A DNA stretch of 64,000 nt from Cryptomeria japonica. Lineage: Eukaryota > Streptophyta > Pinopsida > Cupressales > Cupressaceae. The position numbers and the translations under genes were made by a program. The notes beneath the pieces are model-generated. The model had not been told where the DNA came from and searched no databases. It was given only the letters and a program-made list of their open reading frames with translations. Position 1 is the stretch's first letter; every line of letters begins with the position of its first letter. Positions 35,294-45,800 of the stretch are shown piece by piece. The stretch lies in the NCBI RefSeq assembly GCF_030272615.1, contig NC_081411.1, positions 183,232,977 to 183,296,976 of the forward strand, given 5' to 3'.

Positions 35294-35726
35294 TGTTAGG
35301 GTTTCAAGCAAATCCGAAGCAAATATGAAGTAACAATTATATGCAGATTTAAATACAAAAAATAAAGAAATAAAACAAGACACAGATAACACAGAGAATT
35401 AACGTGGTTCACCCAGAATGGGTTACGTCCACCATACACAGCCATCCAATCTTTCTTATTATCCAACAAAAACAATACATCAACCTTACAGTGCCTTAAG
35501 CATCCCAGCCACTTATAACATGCATTTTTAGGGCAACAAACAAAGTTGGCCTTTTTAGGGTTTTATTACAATGTCGGTTTTCATCAACGAAAAATGGCAA
35601 AAAAAAATTTCTCTGGGGCTGCCGCCCCTGAACCCCCACTTTTCTCGAGGGCTGCCACCCCCGAACCCCGGCAAGGATATGTGCTGAGTGTACAGTACTT
35701 TGCTGATCAGTCGCCACATTTCAACA
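35294..35726 (-). repeat. 5' LTR of the older copia element (433 bp)
   Basis: Matches the 3' LTR at both ends but carries about 174 extra bases in the middle, which include GC-rich GGGGCTGCCGCCCCTGA. The bases ACA occur at both edges of the extra segment. Confidence 0.92.
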
Positions 35727-35825
35727 CCTCTAATCCCTTGATGTTCCATGAGATGGTTTTCAGCATTAGGAGGTTAATTCAGGAGTGTCCACCAGGGATT
35801 TAAACCCTTCCACTAGTACATTCGA
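35727..35825 (-). mobile_element. L1-type LINE, 5' remnant with ORF1/ORF2 junction
   Basis: On minus the ORF2 start codon (35764-35766) begins MLKTISWNIKGLE, the canonical opening of an L1 endonuclease domain. It leads across the copia insertion into the middle segment. The ORF2 ATG overlaps a TAA ending an upstream frame (VEGFKSLVDTPELTS), giving TAATG, an arrangement typical of an ORF1/ORF2 junction. The LINE is cut off about 60 bases further right, where ATCGA-rich repeat DNA begins. Almost all of ORF1 is therefore missing. Confidence 0.8.
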
Positions 35826-36760
35826 AGCTGATTTTTGATGGCCGTTTGTCAGATTTTTGATGAATTTTCATCGGAGTGTCGACAAAATCTACTATCGAAA
35901 ACTCGACGTCGGATTGGTCGACAATGCCATGCCCATCGGAAATTCAACAATCCAATGGACTCACCGAAGATAATAACTTCATCGACAAAAGATATCAAAG
36001 AAAGCAGAGAGGGTCTTCATCAACGGGAAAAGTTCTCAAGGAAATAATACTATCGGTGCAACATAAAAAGGACCCACCGAAAGGAGCATTTTCATCACAA
36101 GAATAATATCGATCAAACAAAAAGAAGCTACATCGATAAAAGATATTGATGAGGATATAGGTTTCGAGGAGGTTAAACTTCATCGACAAAAGATATCGAA
36201 GAAAGTAGAGAAGGTCTTCATCGACGGGAAAAGTTCTCGAGGAAATAATACTAACAGTGCAACATAAAAAGGACCCACTGAAAGGAGCATTTTCATCAAA
36301 AGAATAATATCGATCAGACAAAAGGAAGTTGCATCGATAAAAGATATCGATGAGGATATAGGTTTCGAGGAGGTTAAAAGGCATGTTCTCGATATGCGTG
36401 GTTTTGCTAATGTAATTTATCGGTGAAGAACGATAAGGGAAAATAAAGAAAAGCTTCGGTGAGATAATAGACTCATTCATCGACGGGGCATAGTGATATC
36501 GATGAAAGAAGTATTTTGATGGAAAAATAAAGGACACCAAAGCCCAAGGTTTCTTCGACATAAGACCTTATGGATATCAAATATGTTTCGATGAGGAGAC
36601 AACCATACTGACCGAATATAGTATTTCGATGAAGGGAAAAAATACTTGATCGAAGTAATATTTGAAACAAAAGTATTATCGATAGAAACAAAGAGATTGA
36701 TGGACTAAAGAAACAAATAATCGAAAGACATCCTCATCAAAATGATTATTGATTGCCATG
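35826..36760. repeat. ATCGA-rich repeat region
   Basis: Dense in ATCGA, TCGAT and ATCGAAGAAAG words, with phrases such as CATCGACAAAAGATATCGAAG. It contains a 201-bp tandem duplication at 35977-36378. The same phrases recur at 41.35-42.23 kb. Frames through it are short and differ between copies, so I treat it as noncoding leader or satellite-like DNA. It lies just upstream of the first unknown-family copy. Confidence 0.75.
35977..36378 (+). repeat. 201-bp tandem duplication
   Basis: Copy 1 starts CTTCATCGACAAAAGATATC at 35977 and copy 2 at 36178. Both run through GGAAATAATACTA, GGACCCAC and GATATAGGTTTCGAGGAGG. Identity is above 90% by eye. Confidence 0.85.
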
Positions 36761-37009
36761 AAATCATAAACAAATCCCAGGGAAGGTCACATCGCCATTA
36801 AATTCAAATGTGTGCTCGAGTGACCGTTGTCCAAAGTGCCATTACTAACTGATTAAATATGCCATAAGTAGTGGATCAACCATCAAAGGGTACAACATTA
36901 AGGAATTCACTGGCGACAAACTGAAAGAAGGAATTGGGCGAATTCACAGATAAAGCTCAGTTTTTCCAAGTAAGTTGTTTGCACACAGGCCTCTTTTTCA
37001 AAATTCAAA

Positions 37010-40000
37010 TGGAATCATCATCTAAAACTAGTAAGACCATAAAGGGAAAAGAACCTATCGCTGCAGAAGAAAAACCTGAAAGACAGAAAAGGGAAGGGTG
37101 TTCTTTGGCCCAGGACCTGATTGACTAGTACCCATCATCCAGTTTGAGGTCCAAGAAGATTAGAGCTGATGAGGAAGGCCTGGAGGACCGGTTTGAGGAT
37201 CTTGGAGACATATGGACAGAGTTGAGAGGGTATGAATTATTCATATATGGGTACAACAGAAGAGTTGCCCCTCAACCTATCAATAATTTATGGCGATTGA
37301 ACTTAGGAAGGTTAGTTGTGGCTAATGTATTCGTGAATGTGGAGCTCATGAAGGCATTGGAAAATAATTATGACCCTAAAACTAGGACTATATATAACTA
37401 CATGGGTGAGCCAATTCTTGCAATCATAAAGGAGGTTATTGACACCATGTTCGAGTTGGATTGGGGATTTGAAGATTTGATTGACCTCAAGAAGTTAACA
37501 AGTGAATATTTTAACCTAGAGCACATTTACAAAACATGGAGACTCCCTATACATAGACCTAGGAATGCAGGGTCCTTAGTGCCACTAGGTCAGGATGACA
37601 AAGCTCCCTATGATGTCAACTTTTTCCATCCATATTTCAAGTATACCTATTACTGTGTTGCCCAAGTGCTAGGGATTAAAGCCCATCCTTTGATAGATAT
37701 TGTAGCCATGGTCATTTGTGTCGATTTGCAGTCTAAGGACCCCCGCTTCTTTGATTTTTCTACTTATTTGGTTGAAGTTTTGAATCATGGGCTAGAAAAG
37801 TTAAAGGGGGATGTCATCAATGTTAATTTCAAGCATTATTCCTTACTTATGCATATGCTATTGTATGTGGGCCAAGATGAAGGGTTATGTCCAGAAGAGT
37901 TATGTGTCAGGACATATGACAATGCTGGAATGAGAAAACTAGTGCAACTATGGGTTTCTTCATGGGACCAGAGGTATGTGAATAATCAATATTGGCATTT
38001 TGAGGAGTTCTTTTTCAAGCCATTATATAGACTGTTGGGATGCTTGTGCGATCATGCCCTTGCACCAAAGGTTCAAAGATTCCTAAGACCAAAAGATTTC
38101 ACTAAAGATCCCTCAATTAAACACAATTGGGGAGATTGGTATTGTTTTTTAGACTACACACAAGTCAGGGTATACGGGTTCGAAGGGAGACCATACTTAC
38201 TACCACTTATAGTCCCTAACAGAGTGTCTTGTCTGGAAATTGTGAGGCAACTGTCAATAGTGAGTACAGAACATCTGACAAGCCATGGAAAACAATCAAT
38301 TGTACCTAGGTTGTTATTATTTTCAGATTTTATTGTCAAAAGTTCAAAGAGTTATGGCCTGCTGTAGACAAAATTGGATTATTATGGCATGGCTATGGGG
38401 ATCCAAGGCCCAATTTTGATCCTGAAGGATACATAAGGATATCCCGGTCATCACAAAAGCTGAAGGATGGAGAGCATAAATCTTACCTACCGGATGACCT
38501 CATTAAGAACATTGGTAGAGAAGAGGCCAGAATGAAGCGAATAAAGTTTGAGAAAGCAATGCAGGCTTATAAATGGAAGCTTTGTAGAAGGAAAATGGAT
38601 GAGAATGTGCTACAAAAGATTGAAGACCCCTTGGAGTTGGCCAACAAACTTGTGGAGCATGAATTAGAAATACTTGAGGGAGTCTCACCTCATGTTTTTA
38701 GGGATTACATTGATACTATTAGGAATATAGAGCCTTTGGCTCATATGTCTCCTTCTTCCGCATCTGGCATCGTTCCATTCACTCCTCGAGAGGATTACCC
38801 CCCTAGTTATCCAAAGTATTACCCCCTTGGTTATGCAGAGGATACATCGATAGACTTGGCAACAGGACAACTGAATGTCCGAGAAGTGGCTAACATCAGA
38901 TTCCTGGAGCATGAGGATTTCATTGCTGATAGTGACTTCATTGCTTCCAAGGAGTTCACTGCATTCCTCTATCAACATAAAGGATCTCAAATTAGGAATA
39001 ACATGAGAAATAGTGAAGAAGAACAGCAGCTTCAAATGTTACAAGAGGAGATGGAACTTGTGATGAGAGAAATGACACCTGAGAACGGAAGACAATTGCT
39101 TAAGGAAGCTAGTGTGCTATTATACTCTAGATGGGACATGAACTCTGCCTTGTTGTTTGATGGATTCCTCAAGAAACAAGACCCAAGTAGGCAAATGATG
39201 CCAAAAGAGATTGATAAACTCTTTAGAGGATCAGGATATGATCCAGATCAAAAGGCTCTTCTACAGTGGGCTATCTATCCCAAAGATAAAAGACCTATAT
39301 TGTTTGATACAGAAGAAGCTTTTGGACATTTGATGGTGCAGTAGGTTGGAAAGACTGACCCTAGAACAACTGCCAAACTAAATTTGGATGTCGCTAAACT
39401 GAACCAAGATCAGATAGAGTTTCTAGTCTGAGAAAATTGTACATACAAAAGCCTATATGAGAAAACTGATGAAGAAAAACAGAGGCTGCAAGCAAGATTG
39501 CTTCAGATTGATACAGGTACCAATCAAATAGGGATGACATATGGTATTGAAAGAGATGCCATGTATGCCTTGACAAATGCTATGTATTGGAGGAACAGGG
39601 CCGAAAAGACATTTCGGCAACTAAAAAAGGAACAACAAAAGATGGATAAGTTAGTTCTCGAGGTCGTTGACCATAGATTCAAAAGTATGATGCAGGTTGC
39701 AGAAATCTATTGGAAGACATATACTAGAACAGTCAAAGTTGTGAAATACATGAAAGGCTCAGGTCTTGGTTAAAAGGCTTGATGAATGACAACAGTCTGA
39801 TGAATCTAGGTGAGAAAATTGAAGTCGAGGCTCACTTGAAGTCCCATGATGAATTGGCAAATCAATTAAGGAAAGAGCATCAGAGGCTGGATGATGGGAA
39901 TACCCCTAGGGTGCCCTCTTTTTATAGTAATGGTGAGTTAGTATCGTTGGAACAGTGAAAACAAGAGTTCAGTTATGAGAAGAATCAAGCAATACTAGAG

Positions 40001-40183
40001 TTGATTCGAGACAAAGATTTGTCACTTTGTGTTAACAATATTCTATCTAATCATTTCCAAACAAAAAGCGACATGAGGACACTAAACAATGATGTTCTAA
40101 TGTATAAATATGATAAGTACATTGAACACATAGGAATGTTGAACTTGTTTATCTTCCAGTTTGTTAACAAAAGTGCTAATTAA
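37010..40183 (+). pseudogene. Unrecognised large protein family, copy 1 (broken)
   Basis: A plus-strand coding relic of about 1,050 codons, opening MESSSKTSKTIKGKEP. The N-terminal half is globular-looking (RLVVANVFVNVELM, HYSLLMHMLLYVGQD, LRPKDFTKDPSIKHNWGD). The C-terminal half is charged and helical (HEDFIADSDFIASKEF, MTPENGRQLL, RWDMNSALL) and ends in coiled-coil-like sequence near 39.5-39.8 kb (TFRQLKKEQQKMDKLVLEV). It aligns in order with the copy at 48.3-51.9 kb. It is broken in several places. I see no polymerase, protease, integrase, transposase or zinc knuckle. It could be a gag-like or accessory protein of a non-autonomous element, or a decayed plant gene family. Function is unknown. 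Confidence 0.65.
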
Positions 40184-40880
40184 TAGTTATGTGTTGAAAA
40201 TCCACAATGCTTGGTGACAATGTATACCCTCATATAAATGAGGGAATTTTTGTAACAATAAGGATCATTAGAGAAGAAGTAGAATATAGCCTCGAGCTTA
40301 CTATTGTACCATTTTGCGAACATACATAATATAATCAGTCATCTTTCCTTTGTGTATATGTTGTGGATTACTGCATCTTTCTTTAGGCAGTTGCTTGTGA
40401 TATTATCTAAAGGAGATAAGGTTACTTGTGTTCTTCCAGTAAAACTCAATGTTTCATATTGTGGATTTGAATAAAAGATTTACTTGTTATTATAGTTTTG
40501 TATATAGTGCACATGCATATTATCTCAACCATGGTGCGCCTGCATATGTATATAGTTTTGTTTATAGGTGGAAAGCCTGAGGTTCAATGTCGAACTTGGT
40601 TGCTCTGATACCATATGTAATATTCCATTAATTCTATACTTAAATAAAATAAATTATGATCTATATTAAGATAAAAAATTGAGCATTTCAAAATAAAATA
40701 TAACTACTTCAGTTGAAGGAGAAAACTAACTAAATGTTCTTCAACATAATAAGAATCTAACTAATTTATCTAAAAGGAAGGTAATCTTTTAACGATAAAA
40801 AAAATTGAACAAATATTATTAAGCTAATCAATATGAGAAAGGAATTCAAATGGAAAGTTTCATTTTTGAGGGAAGAGATA
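40184..40880. other. Spacer with a lone primer-site-like sequence
   Basis: No gene. GCTCTGATACCA at 40602-40613 is followed two bases later by TGTAATATTCC, the arrangement seen at the 5' edges of the copia elements on minus. No internal coding region or second LTR is evident, so this may be a remnant. Confidence 0.45.
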
Positions 40881-40904
40881 AAGGTTCAGAGGTTACTGTT
40901 ATCA

Positions 40905-42660
40905 CTGTTTAAAAAATGGGTATTATTTTCCATAATTGGCTAAGTCTATGAAATTCTTGGGTCTGGTATGGCCTTGTGACTTCTATTGCTTTAGGTCCTA
41001 AAGAGGGTTTAGGGTTTAGGTTTAATCACTTTCAAAATGTCTGACAAAAAATCCTTATAATTCTATTTCCGTGTTACTTTATTCACTTAAGTAATGGGTC
41101 CTTTTGTCATGCAAAGTGTTCCCCCTGTTGTTTTTTACCTAGGCAGTCCTTTTAAATGTTTTAATTTTTATTCACCTTTAAATTGCCTTTTATAATGTCC
41201 GTTGGGCCTTGTAATTGTCGCGGAACTCTCAGTCAATCGGATGGCCCACGTGGATTCACGAACTCAACATGCCTGAAAGTTACCTATCGCGTAGTAGCGA
41301 AAAGGTTTGGTGGGACCCAACGATAAGGACTTCTTTCTTGGATAAAAGCATTCTATCGAAGTATCTAAGATTCAAATAGTACCGATGAGACCCAGTGATG
41401 TCTCATTGATATAAAAGGGGTATCGAAGAAAGAAAATGCTGATGAACTTCAGAAAGGACTCATCGAAGACAGTAACTCCATCGATTAAAGATATCGAGGA
41501 AAGTGGAGATGGTTCTCATTGACAAGAAAAGGTCTTTGAGGATATAACACTATCGTTGCAAAAAGACTCACCGAAAGGGATGGTCCCACCAACAAAAGGT
41601 ATCGAAGAAAGTAGAGGTGGCCCCCACCGATGAGAAAAGGCTTTCAAAGAAACAATATCATCGATGCAAGATAAAGAAGATTCACTGAAAGAAGCATTCT
41701 CATCGAAAAAGTGATATCGATAAAATAGAAGAAAACTACATCGATGAATGATATCGATAAGGATATGAGTTTCAATGGGAGGACAAAAGAAGTCACCGAA
41801 GTCCAAAATCTCTTCGACATGAAACTCGATGAACAGCAAAAAGATTTCGATGAGAATGAGTTTCGAGGAGACTAAAAGGCATGTCTCCAATACACATGGT
41901 TTCATCGATAGAAGCCATCTCTCTTTGGAAGAAATCATCATTTTCATTGATACCGTAATAACCCATAAGTTATCGAATAATTCTAAAAGCATTCTATTGA
42001 AGTATCTAAGATTTGAACAGTATCGATGAGACCCAGCAATGTCTCATCGATATAAAAAGGGCATCGAAGAAAGCAAATGTCGATGAACTTCAGAAAGGAC
42101 TCATCGAAGACAGTAACTCCATCGATAAAAGATATCAAGGAAAGTGGAGATGGTTCTCATCGACAAGAAAAGGTCTTCGAGGATATAACACTATCGGTGC
42201 AAAAAGACTCGCCGAAAGGGATGGTCCTATTATCATTGTTTTAAAAATGAATGTTCTTAGTCCATAAATGGCTAGGTTTTTTTGAAAATTTTGTGTCTGG
42301 TATGCCTGTGTTCTTTCAATTTTTTTTAAATCCTAAGGGGTTCAAGGTTTAGGTTTTAAGTCACTTCAATACCTGAGAAAAGCCCTTTTGGTTTCTAATT
42401 TGGCGTTACTTTATTCACTTAAGCGATGGGTCCATTTATCATAAAAGTGTTCTCCCCTTGTCATTTACCTAGGTGGTCCCTTTAAATATTTTATTCTTGT
42501 TTGCTTTTAATTTGCCTTTTCTAATGTCCGTTGGGCCTTATAAGTATCATGCAATTTTTTGTTGATCTAATGGCCTGCATTGATTCGCAACCAAAAAGTG
42601 CTCAAAACTTAGTTTCCGCGAAGTAGCAAAAGGCGAAGGTGGACCCGGCATATAGGTTTG
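40905..42660. repeat. Mirrored-order direct repeats A-B...B'-A'
   Basis: Block A (about 40905-41260) and A' (about 42235-42560) share CTTTATTCACTTAAG, TACCTAGG and TAATGTCCGTTGGGCCTT. Block B (41345-41590) and B' (41997-42230) share AAAGGACTCATCGAAGACAG and GGAAAGTGGAGATGGTTCTC at about 90% identity. All are in the same orientation, but the order of blocks is reversed between the two halves. Between B and B' lie further ATCGA-rich phrases. Confidence 0.75.
41287..41305 (+). repeat. GCGAAGT module
   Basis: TCGCGTAGTAGCGAAAAGG, followed by TTTGGTGGGACCCAACGATAAG, which recurs as TTTGGCGGGTCCCAAAGATAAG near 42764. Confidence 0.6.
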
Positions 42661-42891
42661 GACCAAAGCTAAACACCGATCAAGTTTCATCTGATCGAAC
42701 GGACAGCGTGGTTTCGTGAGATCAAGCTGAATGTGTTTTAACCTTCACGAAGTGGCGAAAGGGTTTGGCGGGTCCCAAAGATAAGTTGTCTTCTTTGGTT
42801 AAAGAATGATTGGGTTGGGAAAAGATCAATGGCTCGTGTTGATTCATGGCCGCAAGCCAAACGAAGTATAATGTTCGCGAAGTTGCAAAAG
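42616..42891 (+). repeat. Three GCGAAGT modules
   Basis: CCGCGAAGTAGCAAAAGG at 42616, TTCACGAAGTGGCGAAAGGG at 42744 and TTCGCGAAGTTGCAAAAG at 42874, spaced about 130 bp. Each is preceded by a GATC/TCATGG-type phrase and most are followed by a GG(T/A)CCC phrase. Confidence 0.65.
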
Positions 42892-42899
42892 ACAGGTGG

Positions 42900-45800
42900 A
42901 ATTCACACAGAGGTGTGACGTGGCATAACAACTGCCACTTTTTGTAGAGCTTGATAGCGATGTGTCAAATGCCACGTGGCTCTAAAAGTGGTTGAGGGCC
43001 TGCCTAAGGTGTAACCAGCAGTTATGTGGGAATAGTAAAAGGGATTACGTGGTGGATTAAGGGTGGAAACAAAAGGAGTTTCCAGGGCTTGTTGCTCACC
43101 AAAAGTGATAACCCAAGAACACCTGCAATTGATCTGTGAAGTAGCCAATTCAATCTATGAAGAACCTCAGGGCTTGGACAACATGACAAGGATATGAATC
43201 CTTCTACTCTTCAGGCTCTACAAAACCTAGGCAGGTATACCTTTGATGCTTAGAATTAAACCTATTACACACCTATGACAGTATCAACATAAATAGATAG
43301 ATCTCACCAGGGCTCTAAAATAAGTAGTTTATTGCAGATGGGCTAGATCTACACATAAAACTCAACTATGCTTGAGCATGAGATAGATGAAACATTTCAA
43401 AACATAACATAAACTAAAGATATTCTGATTGGATTTTAAATTAGTTTTAGAACGGCCTTAATTGCAAGATCAGTGCCTTATCGAAGGGCAACAGAGTCAT
43501 ACATCAAGCTATAAATGGAAGCTTCAATTGCAAATCCATCTTCATTATTAAATATTCACGCATTAATACCTTGTATAAATGCATTATTGAGATCATTCAC
43601 AAAATCATCAGATCTTGAAACTATATTCCATTATTCATGATTTATTACAGAATTTAAATCCTTCCTTGAAGAATCCCTGCAAACAATCACAACTATCTCC
43701 TTGAGATAACAAATTTCATCCTCCTTGAGGATCTGATTTGATAAAATGGAAATACATATCTGGAGACAATCTTATGTGAATTTATGTATGCCTTACATAT
43801 GCAAGAACCTGCAACTAAGAACATCTATAGCATGAATCAAACTCTATTCTATGGAAAAGGACATTGCCCTGTACAATTTTGAAAAGAACTCAAAATTGGA
43901 AGCCATCAAATCTAGAGCATTTCTCCAAATTTCTGGAACCCTTACAAATGAGAAGAATTGAGAATAAGAAGAGGAGGGAAAGATCAGATCTAATCAGAAC
44001 AAGCCAAGTGTCTCTTTTCTCTAACTGAAAATTTTTACCTTCTTCTTTCCCATGGAAACTTCTCTCGAAACATCCCATATTTGTTAAACTTAACTACCTG
44101 ATCAGATTTCTCACTTCGAGAGCTTTCCGGAAACATATAATACTTCATATTTTGGCCAAAAATACAGCCCTGGGCGAATTAATCATTTATGTGTGCACAT
44201 CATTTAAATTTTTCATTTTCTTTATATAGTCTCAACTATATAATAAACTGAATTTAACTTTGATTTTTTTGCTTTGATTGTGCCCTAACGCCTTGCCACG
44301 TGGCAACCTCTAATTGGTCGATGGGGTCCACTAGGTACCACCTGGGATGACACCTCATCACCACCACTGTGTATGCCACATCACCACCACTTGTCTATCC
44401 ACCTATCGCCATCTGTGCACCACATCATCGCCACCTAGGCACCATCGGGACGGGACCTGCCTACTGGATATCTAACTGTACCTACCACCTGAGTGCCACC
44501 TGGCTTTCACCATTTCGCAGACGTTATGTTCCATGCATCTTCACCTCACGAAACCATGCGCACCATCAATCTGCTCGGGACTTGCTTGACCTTTAACCTT
44601 GCTCATTTTCAGAGATGCTTTTCGCCATTTCACAGCCTCTAACACTCATGCATCTCGCCTTCGCGAAGCCACACCGATCGTCGATCCATCTCGGACATGC
44701 TCGCTGGTTAAGTTGGCCTTTCTCTGTAAAATTTTGCCCATCTACCTCGGGAAGTGTGCCTGCATAGGGTCCACCTATCGTCGTCTATCATCTCCTCCAG
44801 TTGCCTTGGGATCCGCACCAGTGCGTGGGCCCACCTTGGGTGCCCAACGAGCACCGTCCGTCAAAAGCCTTGAGGCTTTGACATATTAGATGTGTGTGCT
44901 TTTGCTTATAAATACCAAAATGGTCCACTTCCCAGCCAATGTGGGATAAAACATTAAGCCTGGAACTTCATTTTTGAAGCTTACCCCTTGGGTTTTCATA
45001 GCATTTTCTGTCATTTGTATTGCTTGAGAGTCTTTTTATGCCTTTTGCCTCATTTTGCCTTTCAACTGCATTTGTTAAATGCATTCTAAACCATGTGTGG
45101 GAGGAGGAAAGCCCATCTTGCTGTTTACATTTTCCATTGGAGTTTTAACCTTCCACACCACGCCAAATATGGGTCTTTTGCCTGCAGTTTGCATTTCAAC
45201 CTTGGAGTTTATACCTCAGTCTTTTAACAGCCAAAGACCCACGTAGAGGGGAGGGGATTTCTTTAAATTTGCACTTGTATTTACTTTGCTATATAGCCTC
45301 GTCCTTCAATGCATAAAAGATGCTGGCAAATGGCTTTTATTTGAAAAGTTTTACAACAAGTAATGACTCACGGTAGGGAGGATACTTTGCAAATGAAGCT
45401 TTGCTAATTGCAAATGCTTTACAATTTCTAATCTTTCTGCTGCCCAACCATAACACATTCCTGGCAATTTGCATTTGATTGGCATGTTCTGTCGTTCCTT
45501 TCCTCCACCATCCACGCAGAGGGGGGGCTTATAGCTGCACACCTACCATTTACATTTGCTCGAAGGTTTCTATGCCTCCCAAACTCCACGTTGAAGGGAA
45601 GGATTCTGCATTGCATTTTAATGGAAATCTTTATATTCTTAAAGTATGCCATGCTGCCTTAATGCCATTGCTTGAAACATTTCATGTTCTTTACCCATTT
45701 TCATTTCCATATTTCATAAACCTCAATGCCTTACCCAACACCTTTGCCACGTTTTTGCTTGGAGTCAATACGGTGAAGGAGGGGAATTACTTTAAAATCA

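Larger units (their letters stand above)
30912..35726 (-). mobile_element. Older, broken Ty1/copia retrotransposon
   Basis: A second copia element on minus, inserted in the same LINE. LTRs: 30912-31170 and 35294-35726. Perfect 5-bp target duplication CCTCT at 30907-30911 and 35727-35731. Primer site at 35280-35291, and a polypurine tract (AAGTGGGAGATTG on minus) beside the left LTR. Parts in order on minus: gag with CWYCGKPGHLKKDC (about 34.5 kb), protease WVIDSGASFHAT (about 34.35 kb), integrase (about 33.0-34.1 kb, MWHHRLGHTSEKR), reverse transcriptase (about 32.2-33.0 kb, LLYVDDMLVAG), RNase H (about 31.55-32.0 kb). The coding region is broken in roughly six places. LTRs differ at about 17 of 259 aligned bases, so it is more than ten times older than its neighbour. 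Confidence 0.95.

Noticed and set aside
44369-44889. Plus-strand frames of 75 and 96 codons rich in His, Pro and Ser
   Set aside because: They coincide with a CCACC/CACCATC-rich stretch and reverse-strand GCGAAGT modules; no domain is visible.
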